From: Actinoplanes couchii
GTDB lineage: Bacteria; Actinomycetota; Actinomycetes; Mycobacteriales; Micromonosporaceae
Direction: 5' to 3'
Assembly (NCBI RefSeq): GCF_016862075.1
Contig: NZ_BOMG01000042.1
Location: 1-64,000, forward strand
DNA length: 64,000 nucleotides
Part shown: positions 47,836 through 56,853 of the stretch, piece by piece
How positions within the stretch are numbered: the stretch's first letter is position 1
Layout: each line of letters opens with the position of its first letter
Notes under the pieces: model-generated
Databases searched by the model: none
Seen by the model: only the letters and a program-made list of their open reading frames with translations
What the model was told of the DNA's origin: nothing
Made by a program: the position numbers and the translations under genes

Positions 47836-50541
47836 TCAGATGACGGTATCGCGCAGGTCCGCGCGCGACGTCACGCCCAGTTTCGGGAAGATCCGGTGCA
47901 GATGGGTGCTGACCGTCCGGTGTGACAGGTAGAGGCGCTGGCCGATCTCCCGGTTGGTCAGGCCCTCCGCCGCCATCTGCGCGATCTGCAGCTCCTGCGG
48001 GGTCAGCCGGTCCCGGGCGTCGGGGGCCCGGCCCCGGCTCGTCTCACCGGCGGCCCGCAACTCGGCGCGCGCCCGGTCACCCCACGGGGTCAGCCCCATC
48101 GCGTCGAAACTGTCCCGGGCCGCCCGCAGCGGAGCCCGGGACTCGGCCGGCCGCCGCTGACGGCGCAGCCACTCGCCGTACCCCAGCTGGGCCCGGGCCC
48201 CCGGGAACGGCCACGACCCGGCGGCCAGCGCCTCGCCGAAGTCGCCGGTCAGCATTGCCCGCGCGTGCCGCAGCCCGCTGTGCAGCGCCGGCGACGGGGT
48301 GCGCCGCCCGACCGCCGTCATCTCGGCGATCACCCCGCTGACCGATTCCGGTCGCCCGCTGCGGACCGCGGCCTCGGCCAGATCACCTACCGCGTTGCAC
48401 CGGATGGCCCGGTGGTACGCCGGATCCGCCGGATCGAACACCCGCTGCAACTCGTCCAGCGCGTCCTCGTTGCGGCCGTCGGCCAGGGCCGCCGAACCGC
48501 GCGCGATCTGCACCGCGGCCAGCACGGCGTGCGCCGCCCCCGGCAGGGCCGCCCGCTCCGCCTCGGCGGCCAGCCGGTACGCCTCGTCCTGCTCCCCGCG
48601 CAGCGCCGCCAGCGTCGCCCGGGCGGTCTGCGCGGTCGCCGCGACCAACGGCTGCGATGTGTCCCGGGCCAGCCGGTACGCCTCGTCGGCCGCCGGGATC
48701 GCCACCCCCAGATCGACCAGCTGGGCACAACTGCGCGCGTGCAACGTCAGCGCCCGGGCCAGCAGCGCCAGCCGCCCCTGCGCGCGCAGCCCGGCCAGCG
48801 AACCGGCGAAGAACCCGGCGGCCAGGTCGAACGCGCCGACCGCATGGGCGGCGTTACCCAGCATCCGGGCCGCCCGGCCACTGTGCGACGACTGCCGGCG
48901 CAACGCGTCCAGCACGATCCGGCCGTGCTCGATCGGCGAGGCGAAAGCCAGCACCATCAGCAGCCGGGGATCGTCGCCGTCCACCGGCACCCGTTCGGCG
49001 GCGGCGACCACACTCTGCCGGGCCTCCACACCCGGTTCGGTCCACCAGCAGCGCAGGGCCGCGCCGTACAGCAGGTTCAGCGCCAGATGCGGGTCGTCGG
49101 CGGCGGCCCGCTCGGCGATCCGGGCCAGCGACCAGGCCGCCCGGGTCCGCCCCAGCACACCGTCGTCGAAACTGTCCCGGATCCACGCGATCCGCCACTG
49201 CTGCCGCTCGGACAACAGCCCGGCCCGATCAGTTTCGGCCAGCAGCCGGGTGACGGTCTCGCTCTGCCCCAGCTCGAACGCGAGCTCGGCGGCCCGCAGC
49301 AGCCGCTCACCCCGCCGGTCCGGATCCGCACTCAGCCGCGCCGCCCGTTCCATCGCGGCGGCCGCGGCGGCCACCCCACCCCGCCGTTGCGCCCGCCCCG
49401 CCGCCACCTCGAGTTCGGTGGCGACCGCTTCGTCCGGCCGGTCGGTGGCCGCAGCCCGATGCCAGACCCGCCGATCCTCGAATTCCACCACCAGGGCCAG
49501 AGCCGCGTGGGTACGCCTACGCAACCCGACCCCGGCCCGCCCGTGCACCGCCGACCGCATCAGCGGATGCAGAAACCGAACCTGCTCGCCGTCGACCTCG
49601 ACGAGCCGTGCCGTGACGGCCGGCTCCAGGTCGTCGGCGGTCCGGTCCTGCCCGGTCATCAGGCCCGCGGCGGTCATCGTCTCGGCCAGCGACTCGCTGT
49701 CGTTGAGGGCCGCCACCAGCAGCATGTCCCGGGTCGCCGGGGGCAGCGCGGTCATCCGGTCGGCGAACGCACGCTCGAGCCGGGCGGTCAGCGGCAGGCC
49801 CGCCGCCGGGTCGGCGCTGGTGCCGGCGCCGAGACCGGCGGGTAGTTCCACCAGGGCGAGCGGGTTGCCGGCGGCCTCGCGCAGCACCCGTTCGCGGGTC
49901 TCCGGCGGCAGGCCCGGGCTGCGGTCGTCGACGACCCGCTCGGCCGCGGACCGGTCCAGCCGGGTCAGGGCCAGCTCGGGCAGGCCGCTGCCGGTGAACG
50001 GCCCGGGGAACCCGTCGCGCAGCGCCGCCAGCAGCAGCACCGGCTCGAACTCCAGCCGCCGGGCGACGAAGACCAGGACGTCCGCGCTGGCCCGGTCCAG
50101 CCACTGGGCGTCCTCGACCAGGACGAGTAGCGGCCGGTGCGCGGCGGCCTCGGCCAGCAGCCCCAGCGTGGCGAGGGCGACCAGGAACAGTTCGGGTTCG
50201 GTGGATCCGGCGGGCGATTCGGCGGGCGTTCCAGTGGGGGAGAGGCCGAACGCGGTGTGCACGGCGTCCTGCTGCGGCCGGGGTAGCCGGTCGGCGTGGT
50301 CGATGACCGGTCGCAACAGCCGGTAGAGCCCGGCGAACGCGAGCTGGGCCTCGCTCTGCACCCCACCGGTGGCCAGCACCCGCATGCCCCGGCCCCCGGC
50401 CAGCCGCCCGGCCTCGGTGAGCAGGGCGGACTTGCCGATCCCGGCCTCACCGCAGACCACGGTGGCGCCGCCGCCGTCGCCGGTCCGGGCGACGAGCCCA
50501 CCGAGGAGCTGGATCTCGTTCTCCCGACCGATCAGTAGCAC
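47836..50541 (-). CDS. Large ATP-binding LuxR (LAL) regulator
   Basis: 901-aa regulator of the LAL/MalT-like group. N-terminal AAA module (Walker A GEAGIGKS, 31-38; Walker B LLVLVEDAQWLD), long Ala/Arg-rich helical (TPR-like) middle, C-terminal LuxR helix-turn-helix LTPQELQIAQMAAEGLTNRE onward (about 840-901). Such proteins activate secondary-metabolite or catabolic genes after binding ATP and an effector. GTG 50541 is the start; an earlier ATG (50552) is out of frame and closed. It probably controls the two genes behind it (hydrolase, SDR). Confidence 0.93.
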   Translation of the reverse strand: MLLIGRENEIQLLGGLVARTGDGGGATVVCGEAGIGKSALLTEAGRLAGGRGMRVLATGGVQSEAQLAFAGLYRLLRPVIDHADRLPRPQQDAVHTAFGLSPTGTPAESPAGSTEPELFLVALATLGLLAEAAAHRPLLVLVEDAQWLDRASADVLVFVARRLEFEPVLLLAALRDGFPGPFTGSGLPELALTRLDRSAAERVVDDRSPGLPPETRERVLREAAGNPLALVELPAGLGAGTSADPAAGLPLTARLERAFADRMTALPPATRDMLLVAALNDSESLAETMTAAGLMTGQDRTADDLEPAVTARLVEVDGEQVRFLHPLMRSAVHGRAGVGLRRRTHAALALVVEFEDRRVWHRAAATDRPDEAVATELEVAAGRAQRRGGVAAAAAAMERAARLSADPDRRGERLLRAAELAFELGQSETVTRLLAETDRAGLLSERQQWRIAWIRDSFDDGVLGRTRAAWSLARIAERAAADDPHLALNLLYGAALRCWWTEPGVEARQSVVAAAERVPVDGDDPRLLMVLAFASPIEHGRIVLDALRRQSSHSGRAARMLGNAAHAVGAFDLAAGFFAGSLAGLRAQGRLALLARALTLHARSCAQLVDLGVAIPAADEAYRLARDTSQPLVAATAQTARATLAALRGEQDEAYRLAAEAERAALPGAAHAVLAAVQIARGSAALADGRNEDALDELQRVFDPADPAYHRAIRCNAVGDLAEAAVRSGRPESVSGVIAEMTAVGRRTPSPALHSGLRHARAMLTGDFGEALAAGSWPFPGARAQLGYGEWLRRQRRPAESRAPLRAARDSFDAMGLTPWGDRARAELRAAGETSRGRAPDARDRLTPQELQIAQMAAEGLTNREIGQRLYLSHRTVSTHLHRIFPKLGVTSRADLRDTVI

Positions 50542-50627
50542 CGGGACATCATGGCAAATCGCCGGTGGATCGATGGATTCGCGTCTATGGTGTCGAGCGG
50601 CCCTCCAATAGCAAAGGAACTTTACTG

Positions 50628-51842
50628 ATGGCTGTGACCGACGCCCCGCCCGTGCGCCTGTGGAACCGCAACTTCACCCTCTACTTCACCGCCCGCATCA
50701 TGTCGGTGCTGGGCGACACGATGGTCCCGGTCGCCCTGGCGGTCACGATGCTCGCCCTCGGCTACGGCGTGAGCGGCATCGGCTACGCCCTGGGCGCCTG
50801 GATGGGGGCGTTCGCGCTGTTCGTCGTGTTCGGCGGGGTGTTCGCGGACCGCTTCCACCCCCGGCCCCAGATGATCGGGGCGGACGTGGTCCGCGCGGTG
50901 GTCCAGCTGGCCGTGGCCGCCTGGATCTGGACGGGTCACACCCCGCTGTGGTTCCTGATCGGCACCTCGCTGGCCGGCGGGGTCGCGACGGCCATGTTCC
51001 AGCCCGGCCTGAACAGCCTGGTGCCGCAGGTCTCCACCGACGTGCAGAAGGCCAACGGGGTGGTCCGGGTCAGCCAGGGCCTGGCCACCATGGCCGGACC
51101 GGCGATCGGCGGTGTCCTGGTCGCCACCACCTCGCCGGCGGTGGCGTTCACCGTCGACGCGGCCACCTTCGTGATCAGCGGGATCTGCCTGGCCGCGCTG
51201 CGCCTGCCCGCGTTCACCGTGGACCGGTCCGGGTCGATGCTGGCGAACCTGCGGTTCGGCTGGGACGACTTCCGGTCCCGGTCCTGGCTGTGGGCGGTGA
51301 TCCTGATCTGGTGGGTGCTCGGCGTCTTCGTCTGGGGACCGATCACCCCGGTCGGCGCGGTGTCGATCATCGGGGAGCACGGCAAGGCCGCGTTCGGGTA
51401 CGCCGAGGCGGCGTTCGGGGCGGGCTCGGTGCTCGGCGCGCTGGCCGCCATCCGGATCCGGGCCACCCGCCCGCTGCTGGCCGGGGGCATCGCGATGTTC
51501 CTGTTCCCGCTGATGCCGCTGGCCGCCGCGCTCACCCCGGCCGTCCCGCTGCTGCTGCTCGGTTACGCGATCAGCGGACTGGGCTGGGCGTTCTGGGGCG
51601 TGCAGTGGGCCACCACGATCCAGACCCGGATCCCGGCCGACCGGCTCAACCGGGTCTCCGCGTACGAGATCGCCGGGTCCATCCTGGCCGTCCCGCTCGG
51701 CCAGGTCGTCTCCGGCCCGGCCACCCACCTGCTCGGCGTCCGGCCGCTGTTGCTGCTGGCGACGGTGATGAGCCTCGGCTGTGCCATCGCCCTGCTGGCG
51801 GTGGCCCCGATCCGGCGGCTGCGCGCCGCCGACGCGCACTGA
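50628..51842 (+). CDS. MFS transporter (macrolide-efflux-like)
   Basis: 404-aa MFS permease with about 12 helices; FTLYFTARIMSVLGDTMVPVALAVTML at the N-terminus and GVFADRFHPRPQMIGADVVRA (motif A region) resemble the MefA/DHA3-type drug exporters. ATG 50628 follows AAAGGA at good spacing; an upstream in-frame GTG (50565) gives a poor hydrophilic leader. It diverges from the LAL gene across about 86 bp and may be regulated by it. Substrate unknown, an antibiotic or own metabolite being likely. Confidence 0.88.
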   Translation: MAVTDAPPVRLWNRNFTLYFTARIMSVLGDTMVPVALAVTMLALGYGVSGIGYALGAWMGAFALFVVFGGVFADRFHPRPQMIGADVVRAVVQLAVAAWIWTGHTPLWFLIGTSLAGGVATAMFQPGLNSLVPQVSTDVQKANGVVRVSQGLATMAGPAIGGVLVATTSPAVAFTVDAATFVISGICLAALRLPAFTVDRSGSMLANLRFGWDDFRSRSWLWAVILIWWVLGVFVWGPITPVGAVSIIGEHGKAAFGYAEAAFGAGSVLGALAAIRIRATRPLLAGGIAMFLFPLMPLAAALTPAVPLLLLGYAISGLGWAFWGVQWATTIQTRIPADRLNRVSAYEIAGSILAVPLGQVVSGPATHLLGVRPLLLLATVMSLGCAIALLAVAPIRRLRAADAH

Positions 51843-51867
51843 ATCTTGGGAGAACACCGGCGTGGGC

Positions 51868-51914
51868 CAGGCCCGGGCCTGCCGTCCCGCTCTGTGACTT
51901 CGGCCGCTGTCACA
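51868..51914 (+). terminator. Palindromes after the MFS gene
   Basis: A 14-bp palindrome CAGGCCCGGGCCTG (51868-51881) and an interrupted repeat TGTGAC...GTCACA (51893-51898/51909-51914) lie in the 107-bp gap before the next plus-strand gene. The first could terminate the MFS transcript; the second could be an operator of the EEP gene. Confidence 0.4.
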
Positions 51915-51949
51915 GGGTCCTGTCAGGCTCCGGCGGATAGTTTCGCCGC

Positions 51950-52966
51950 GTGACGCTCACCGACTCGCCGGCCCCGACGCCACCCTCGCCGTCCGCGAAA
52001 CCCCCGGCCAGACGCCGGACCGGGGTGACCGTCGTGCTCTGGCTCCTGGTGGTGCCCGGAGCGCTCTGGTTCCTCGGGCGGGCGTTCGGGCTGGAGCGCG
52101 GCGCGCTGATCATGCTGTTCGCGGGCACCCCGTTCGTCGCCGCCTGGACCCTGATCCCGTTCCTCGCGGCGCTGGTGGCCCGGCGCTGGGCCACCGCGAT
52201 CGTGGCCGGGATCGTCGCGGCCGGGATGGCCGTCTGCGTGCTGCCGCGGGCGCTGCCGGACCGGGACCAGGGCCCCACCGAGGGTGTCGCGCTGCGGGTG
52301 CTGACCATCAACACGCTGTACGGGGAGGCCGACGCCGCCCAGATCGTCCAGCTGGTCCGCGACGGTGACGTGGGCGTGCTCGCCGTGCAGGAGTTCACCC
52401 CGCGCGGCGAGTCGGCGCTGAAGGCCGCCGGGATCGGCGACCTGTTGCCGCACCAGCAGCTGACCGCGGCCCGCGACGCCGGGGGATCGGGGCTCTACTC
52501 CCGCTATCCGATGCTGACCCGGTCGACCCGGGACAACGACGGCGGATTCCAGCAGGCCACCGCCACCATCCAGCCGGACGGCGCGGCGCCGGTCTACCTG
52601 GAGTCGGTGCACCCCCTGGCACCGGCCGGCCCGGACATGTACGACGGCTGGCGCTCCGACATCCGCGAGCAGCCGGCCGCCGGTGGCGACGGACCGGCGA
52701 AGATCCTGCTCGGCGACTTCAACGCCACCCTGGACCACGGGGTGCTGCGGGACCTGATCGACACCGGTTACCGGGACGCGGCGTCCACCGTCGGCAAGGG
52801 CCTGGTGCCGAGCTGGCCCGCCTTCAACGGCTCCCGCGGCCTGGTCACCATCGACCACGTGCTGGTCGACGAGCGGATCGGGGTCCGCGACGTCGAGGTG
52901 CACAGCGTGACCGACTCCGATCACCGGGCGATCTTCGCCTCGCTGGTCCTCCCGGCTGGTTCTTAG
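51950..52966 (+). CDS. Membrane-anchored endonuclease/exonuclease/phosphatase (EEP) protein
   Basis: 338-aa protein with three N-terminal helices (about 27-42, 52-76 and 82-99) and an extracytoplasmic EEP domain. Catalytic residues are visible: Asn in LTINTLYG, Glu in VQEFTP, His in SVHPLAP, GDFNATLDH and the final SDHRAI. The same plan occurs in secreted DNase/phosphodiesterase-like proteins of actinobacteria. It would cleave nucleic acid, phosphoinositide or phospholipid outside the membrane. GTG 51950 is the start. Ends in a hairpin at 52970-53007. Confidence 0.88.
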   Translation: MTLTDSPAPTPPSPSAKPPARRRTGVTVVLWLLVVPGALWFLGRAFGLERGALIMLFAGTPFVAAWTLIPFLAALVARRWATAIVAGIVAAGMAVCVLPRALPDRDQGPTEGVALRVLTINTLYGEADAAQIVQLVRDGDVGVLAVQEFTPRGESALKAAGIGDLLPHQQLTAARDAGGSGLYSRYPMLTRSTRDNDGGFQQATATIQPDGAAPVYLESVHPLAPAGPDMYDGWRSDIREQPAAGGDGPAKILLGDFNATLDHGVLRDLIDTGYRDAASTVGKGLVPSWPAFNGSRGLVTIDHVLVDERIGVRDVEVHSVTDSDHRAIFASLVLPAGS

Positions 52967-52969
52967 GGG

Positions 52970-53007
52970 TTTTGGGCGGGACCGGCTGCAGCCCGCCCCG
53001 CCCAAAA
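52970..53007. terminator. Bidirectional hairpin terminator
   Basis: Arms TTTTGGGCGGG (52970-52980) and CCCGCCCAAAA (52997-53007) with an inner palindrome GGCTGCAGCC in the loop. Stems flanked by T and A runs suit termination in both directions, for the EEP gene (+) and the methyltransferase fusion (-, stop at 53011). Confidence 0.85.
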
Positions 53008-53010
53008 AGC

Positions 53011-54534
53011 TCAGCTGTTGTGCGGGCGGCGGGCCACTGCCAGTAGATGGGTGGTCGGCCAGTCCAGCGGCTGCCCGTCGAGGTCCATCAGGTCGGCGAC
53101 CGGGGCGATCCGGTTGTCGATCACCCAGTCGTTGCGGATCGGGGCGGACGCCGGATCCAGCTCGAAACCGACCTCGGCGAGCAGCTCGGCCCACTCGGCG
53201 AAGGACAGGCCGCAGAACTGCTCCTTCGTCTCGGACAGCCAGTTGTCCACGTAGTCCTTGCGGGTCAGGAAGTCCATCGCCGGGCCCAGCTCGATCCGGA
53301 CCATCCCCTGCTCCGGGGCCTCGAACGTGAACGGGAACGCGAAATCGACGGCGAACTGGTCCAGCCGGGCCCGGGTGGAGAGGCCACTCACGTACTCGCG
53401 AACCGCCTCTGCATCGAGGTCCGCGAGGTCGTGCCGGGGCTGGGCCGGATTGTCGCCGTCGTCGTCGGCCAGCCATATCAGCACCTGCCGGCCGCGGTCG
53501 TCCGGGCCGCACACGTCGCTGTTGATCCAGACGCCGCCGGGCGCGGTGTGGTCGAAGATCCGGCGGGCGAACTGGAGCAACGACTCCCGGCGACTGCCGT
53601 ACGACCAGATCTCGTGGGTCAGGGCGAACGTCAGGGTGGTGTCCACCGAACGGTCCGCGAAGATCGCGCCGCCGAGGACGTTGCGCTGGTAGAAGTACAC
53701 GTTGGCGTTGTGGAACACGCCCTGCGCCTTCTTGTGCAGGCACTCCTGGTAAAGGTGCCGGGCCACCTCGACGCCGATCAGGTCGCTCTCGTGCAGGCCC
53801 GGCTCGCGGTCGGCCAGCTCCAGCAGCGAGCCGGCGCCGCAGCCGATGTCGACGATCCGGCCCGGGCGGACGTGCCGGCGGACCGCTGTCCACTTACGCT
53901 CGGCGGCGTCGGCGAAGGCCTCCACGTACGTCCGGTAGTCGCGGGTCGCGGTCAGCCCGCCCTCGTCACCGACCAGCGGATCGTTGACCACCGTGCGGAC
54001 CTGGTCGACCAGCCGGTACCGCTGGTAGACGTCGATCGTCGCCGGATGCGCCAGCTCACGCCACGACTCGTCACCGGCGGCCAGCCGCAGCAGCACGTCG
54101 AACGGCCGCTCCGGCGTCACCGGCAGCAGCGGCTCGGCCTCGGCCAGGGCGATCGGGAAGCCGAGCAGCTCGTACAGTTTCGCCACCTCGGGCGTCGAAC
54201 ACGCCACCACGGTGTCGGCCGGGGTCAGCTCGATGCCGGTGGCCACCGCGATGCTCTTCAGCGTGACCTCGGCGAACGCGTCGGTGGGCGCGGTGTCGAA
54301 GACCGGCACGACAAGCGACCGCAGCCCGCTGACCAGGCTGAACCGTTCGATGGCGGCTTCCCGGCGGTGGTACGGCACCGGATTACGCCTGGTGTTGTCG
54401 TGGTTGGCCGACGTGACCGCCCAGACGATGGTGGCCTCGGTCGCGGCGGCGAGCCGGTGCAGGTACTCCGCCTGGAAGCGGGTCAGCAGATGGTGGCGCC
54501 CGGGAAACAGCACGTAACGTTCGATGATCCTCAC
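53011..54534 (-). CDS. NMNAT-like nucleotidyltransferase/methyltransferase fusion
   Basis: 507-aa protein. Residues 1-170 follow the archaeal NadM (NMN adenylyltransferase) pattern: PGRHHLLTRFQAEYL where NadM has GRFQPFHxGH, TSANHDNTRRNPVPYHRREAAI for the GSAQ...NPFTAGER block, ACSTPEVAKLYELLGFPI for the YSGNPLV...LFEERGY segment, and LAAGDESWRELAHP for the C-terminal GEKWEHLVP. The catalytic HxGH is replaced by TRFQ. From about 200 follows a class I methyltransferase (DIGCGAGS, 229-236). Start GTG 54534. Divergent from the GCS2-type ligase. Family similarity is read by eye; activity is unknown. Confidence 0.7.
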   Translation of the reverse strand: MRIIERYVLFPGRHHLLTRFQAEYLHRLAAATEATIVWAVTSANHDNTRRNPVPYHRREAAIERFSLVSGLRSLVVPVFDTAPTDAFAEVTLKSIAVATGIELTPADTVVACSTPEVAKLYELLGFPIALAEAEPLLPVTPERPFDVLLRLAAGDESWRELAHPATIDVYQRYRLVDQVRTVVNDPLVGDEGGLTATRDYRTYVEAFADAAERKWTAVRRHVRPGRIVDIGCGAGSLLELADREPGLHESDLIGVEVARHLYQECLHKKAQGVFHNANVYFYQRNVLGGAIFADRSVDTTLTFALTHEIWSYGSRRESLLQFARRIFDHTAPGGVWINSDVCGPDDRGRQVLIWLADDDGDNPAQPRHDLADLDAEAVREYVSGLSTRARLDQFAVDFAFPFTFEAPEQGMVRIELGPAMDFLTRKDYVDNWLSETKEQFCGLSFAEWAELLAEVGFELDPASAPIRNDWVIDNRIAPVADLMDLDGQPLDWPTTHLLAVARRPHNS

Positions 54535-54587
54535 CCCGCCATGATCATACTGACCAACTGCCGGGCACTCTTCTTAGAATCATCACC

Positions 54588-55721
54588 ATGGGTATCGACT
54601 TCGCCCCATCGAGCAGATCGGGCTTGGGGATCGAGTGGGAGGTCGCCTGCGTGGACCGGCGCAGCGGCGAACTCACCGCGGCCGCACCGGAACTGCTCGC
54701 CCGGCTCGGGCCGGCCGACGGTTACCCGCATGTGACCGGGGAACTGCTCACCAACACCGTCGAGATCGTCAGCGCACCGCACCGCCGGGTCCGCGACGCC
54801 GTCACCGACCTGACCCGCCTCGCCGAACGGGTCGCCGCCGTCGCCGAACCACGCGGTGTCGACCTGATCTCCTCCGGCACCCACCCGTTCAGCCAGTGGT
54901 TCCGGCAGCAGGTGACCCCGGGCAAACCACGCTACGACACCCTGATCGACCGTACCCGATGGTGGGGCCGGCAGATGATGATCTGGGGCGTGCACGTCCA
55001 CGTCGGTGTCGAGGACCGCCGCAAGGTGTTGCCGATCATCGACGGGCTGCTCACCTACCTGCCGCACTTCCAGGCCCTCAGCGCGTCCAGCCCGTTCTGG
55101 GCGGGCGAGACCACCGGGTACGCCTCCAACCGGGCCCTGATGTTCCAGCAGCTCCCGACGGCCGGGCTGCCGCCGCAGTTCCGGGACTGGGCCGAGTTCG
55201 AGGCGATGGTCGCCGACCTGAAGCACACCGGCGTGATCGAGGAGCTGAACGAGCTGCGCTGGGACATCCGGCCGTCCCCGTCCTGGGGCACGATCGAGGT
55301 GCGCACCTTCGACGGCATCCCCACCACCCGGGAGATCGCGTCGCTCGCCGCGCTGACCCAGTGTCTGGTCGAACTCCTCTCCCGGGAACTCGACGCGGGC
55401 CGCGAGGTGCCCCGGCTCCAGCCCTGGTTCGTCCGGGAGAACAAGTGGCGGGCCGCCCGGTACGGGATGGACGCGATCATCATCCAGAACGCGGCCGGCG
55501 ACGAACAGCTGGTCACCAAGGACCTCGACGACCTGCTGCGGCGCCTGGCCCCGATCGCGGCGGACCTGGACTGCACCGCCGAGCTGGAGTCGCTGCGCGA
55601 CATCGTCACCCACGGTGCCAGCTACCAGCGTCAGCTGCGCACCGCCGAGGCCAACGACGGCAGCCTGAAGGCGGTGGTGTCCTCCCTGGTCCGCGAACTG
55701 CACGAGGACGAGTTCAGCTGA
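54588..55721 (+). CDS. Glutamate-cysteine ligase-like (GCS2/YbdK family) enzyme
   Basis: 377-aa ATP-dependent carboxylate-amine ligase of the GCS2 family. GIEWEVACVD (nucleotide/Mg site, Glu pair), TGELLTNTVEIVSAP (substrate loop), WGVHVHVGVED, RALMFQQLPT and a late EVRTFDG. Makes gamma-glutamyl-type bonds; in actinobacteria such enzymes include EgtA and YbdK-like ligases, though neither ergothioneine nor mycothiol partners are adjacent. ATG 54588. It diverges from the NMNAT/methyltransferase fusion across 53 bp and is followed, 29 bp later, by the LacI regulator. Confidence 0.88.
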   Translation: MGIDFAPSSRSGLGIEWEVACVDRRSGELTAAAPELLARLGPADGYPHVTGELLTNTVEIVSAPHRRVRDAVTDLTRLAERVAAVAEPRGVDLISSGTHPFSQWFRQQVTPGKPRYDTLIDRTRWWGRQMMIWGVHVHVGVEDRRKVLPIIDGLLTYLPHFQALSASSPFWAGETTGYASNRALMFQQLPTAGLPPQFRDWAEFEAMVADLKHTGVIEELNELRWDIRPSPSWGTIEVRTFDGIPTTREIASLAALTQCLVELLSRELDAGREVPRLQPWFVRENKWRAARYGMDAIIIQNAAGDEQLVTKDLDDLLRRLAPIAADLDCTAELESLRDIVTHGASYQRQLRTAEANDGSLKAVVSSLVRELHEDEFS

Positions 55722-55750
55722 CCAGCACCGCCGCGGGATATCGTCGGACG

Positions 55751-56713
55751 ATGATGGATCAGCGCCCCACTCTCGCCGACGTCGCCCGGGTCGCCGGGGT
55801 GTCCAAGGCCGCCGCCTCGCGGGCGATGAACGGCGCCTACGGGGTGTCCGACGCGGTCCGGCGGCGGGTCGTCGCGGTCGCCGCTGACCTCGGGTTCGAG
55901 CCGCACCCGGTGGCGCAGGCGCTGGCCACCGGGCAGGGCGGCCGGCAGCGGCGGGACACCGTCGAGGTGCTGATCGTCGATGCGGATCCGGAGGCGATGA
56001 GCGGCAAGCCGTTCTACGGGCGGGTGCTCGCCGGGGCGTCCCGGGCGCTGGCCGGGCGGGACATCGGCCTGACGGTCCGGCTGGTCGCGGCGCCGCCGGC
56101 CGAGGATCCGGATCCGCCGTTCGGGCGGCTGCTGATCAACGTGCCGGCCGCGGCGGCGACCGCCTACGCGCGCCGGGGCCGGGTGGTCTCGCTCGGGCGG
56201 TCCGGCGCCGGGGTCGCGTTCGTCGCGCCGGACAACGACGGCGGCGGCTCTCAGGCCGCGGTGCACCTGGTCAGCGGCAGGCGCGAGCGGGTCGGGGCGG
56301 TGTTCGGCCCGCCCACGCCGTGTGCCGACGAGCGGCGGGCCGGATTCCTGCGGGTGATGGCCGGCGCCGCCAGGCCGGTCGCGGTGGCCGACGGTGACTT
56401 CACCCGATCGCGGGCGTACGAGGCGGCCCGGGAGCTGCTGGCCCGGGAACCGGATCTGGATGCCGTTTTCGCCGCCTGCGACGTCACCGCGATGGGGGTG
56501 CTGCGGGCGCTGCGGGAGACCGGCCGCCGGGTGGCGCGGGACGTGGCGGTGGTCGGTTTCGACGGCAGTTCGCTGGCCGAGGCGGCGGACCTGACGTCGG
56601 TGTACATGCCGGTGGAGGAGGAGGCCGAGTCCGCGATCCGGCGCCTGCTCGATCCGGCCCTGCCGGAGCCGGGCCGCCTGCCGACCACGCTGACCGTCCG
56701 CGGATCGAGTTGA
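55751..56713 (+). CDS. LacI-family transcriptional regulator
   Basis: 320-aa LacI/GalR regulator. Helix-turn-helix and hinge helix at 1-60 (PTLADVARVAGVSKAAASRAMNG then PHPVAQALATG), followed by a sugar-binding-type effector domain (FAACDVTAMGVLRALRETG, VAVVGFDGSSLAE near the C-terminus). ATG 55751 or 55754. No sugar genes stand beside it; a distant operator such as that at 17971-17988 is a theoretical target only. Effector unknown. Confidence 0.93.
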   Translation: MMDQRPTLADVARVAGVSKAAASRAMNGAYGVSDAVRRRVVAVAADLGFEPHPVAQALATGQGGRQRRDTVEVLIVDADPEAMSGKPFYGRVLAGASRALAGRDIGLTVRLVAAPPAEDPDPPFGRLLINVPAAAATAYARRGRVVSLGRSGAGVAFVAPDNDGGGSQAAVHLVSGRRERVGAVFGPPTPCADERRAGFLRVMAGAARPVAVADGDFTRSRAYEAARELLAREPDLDAVFAACDVTAMGVLRALRETGRRVARDVAVVGFDGSSLAEAADLTSVYMPVEEEAESAIRRLLDPALPEPGRLPTTLTVRGSS

Positions 56714-56853
56714 CGCGCGATTATACGAGCGGGACGTCGGTCAGGGATCGACGGTCATGGTGATCGGGGAGTGGGGTTTATCGCCCTCCGCCGCGGATAG
56801 ACTAGTGGTCTCAGGGGTTGGCCTGGCTGATCTCAGCACGCATATTGGGTGTC

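Noticed and set aside
53011..54534. Reading the fusion as a plain methyltransferase with an uninformative N-terminus
   Set aside because: Four separate blocks in residues 1-170 follow the NadM order and spacing, so the NMNAT-like reading explains more.
56714..56853. Possible cobalamin riboswitch before mutA
   Set aside because: The mutase is B12-dependent, but I find no B12-box-like conserved segment in the 140 bp; left unannotated.
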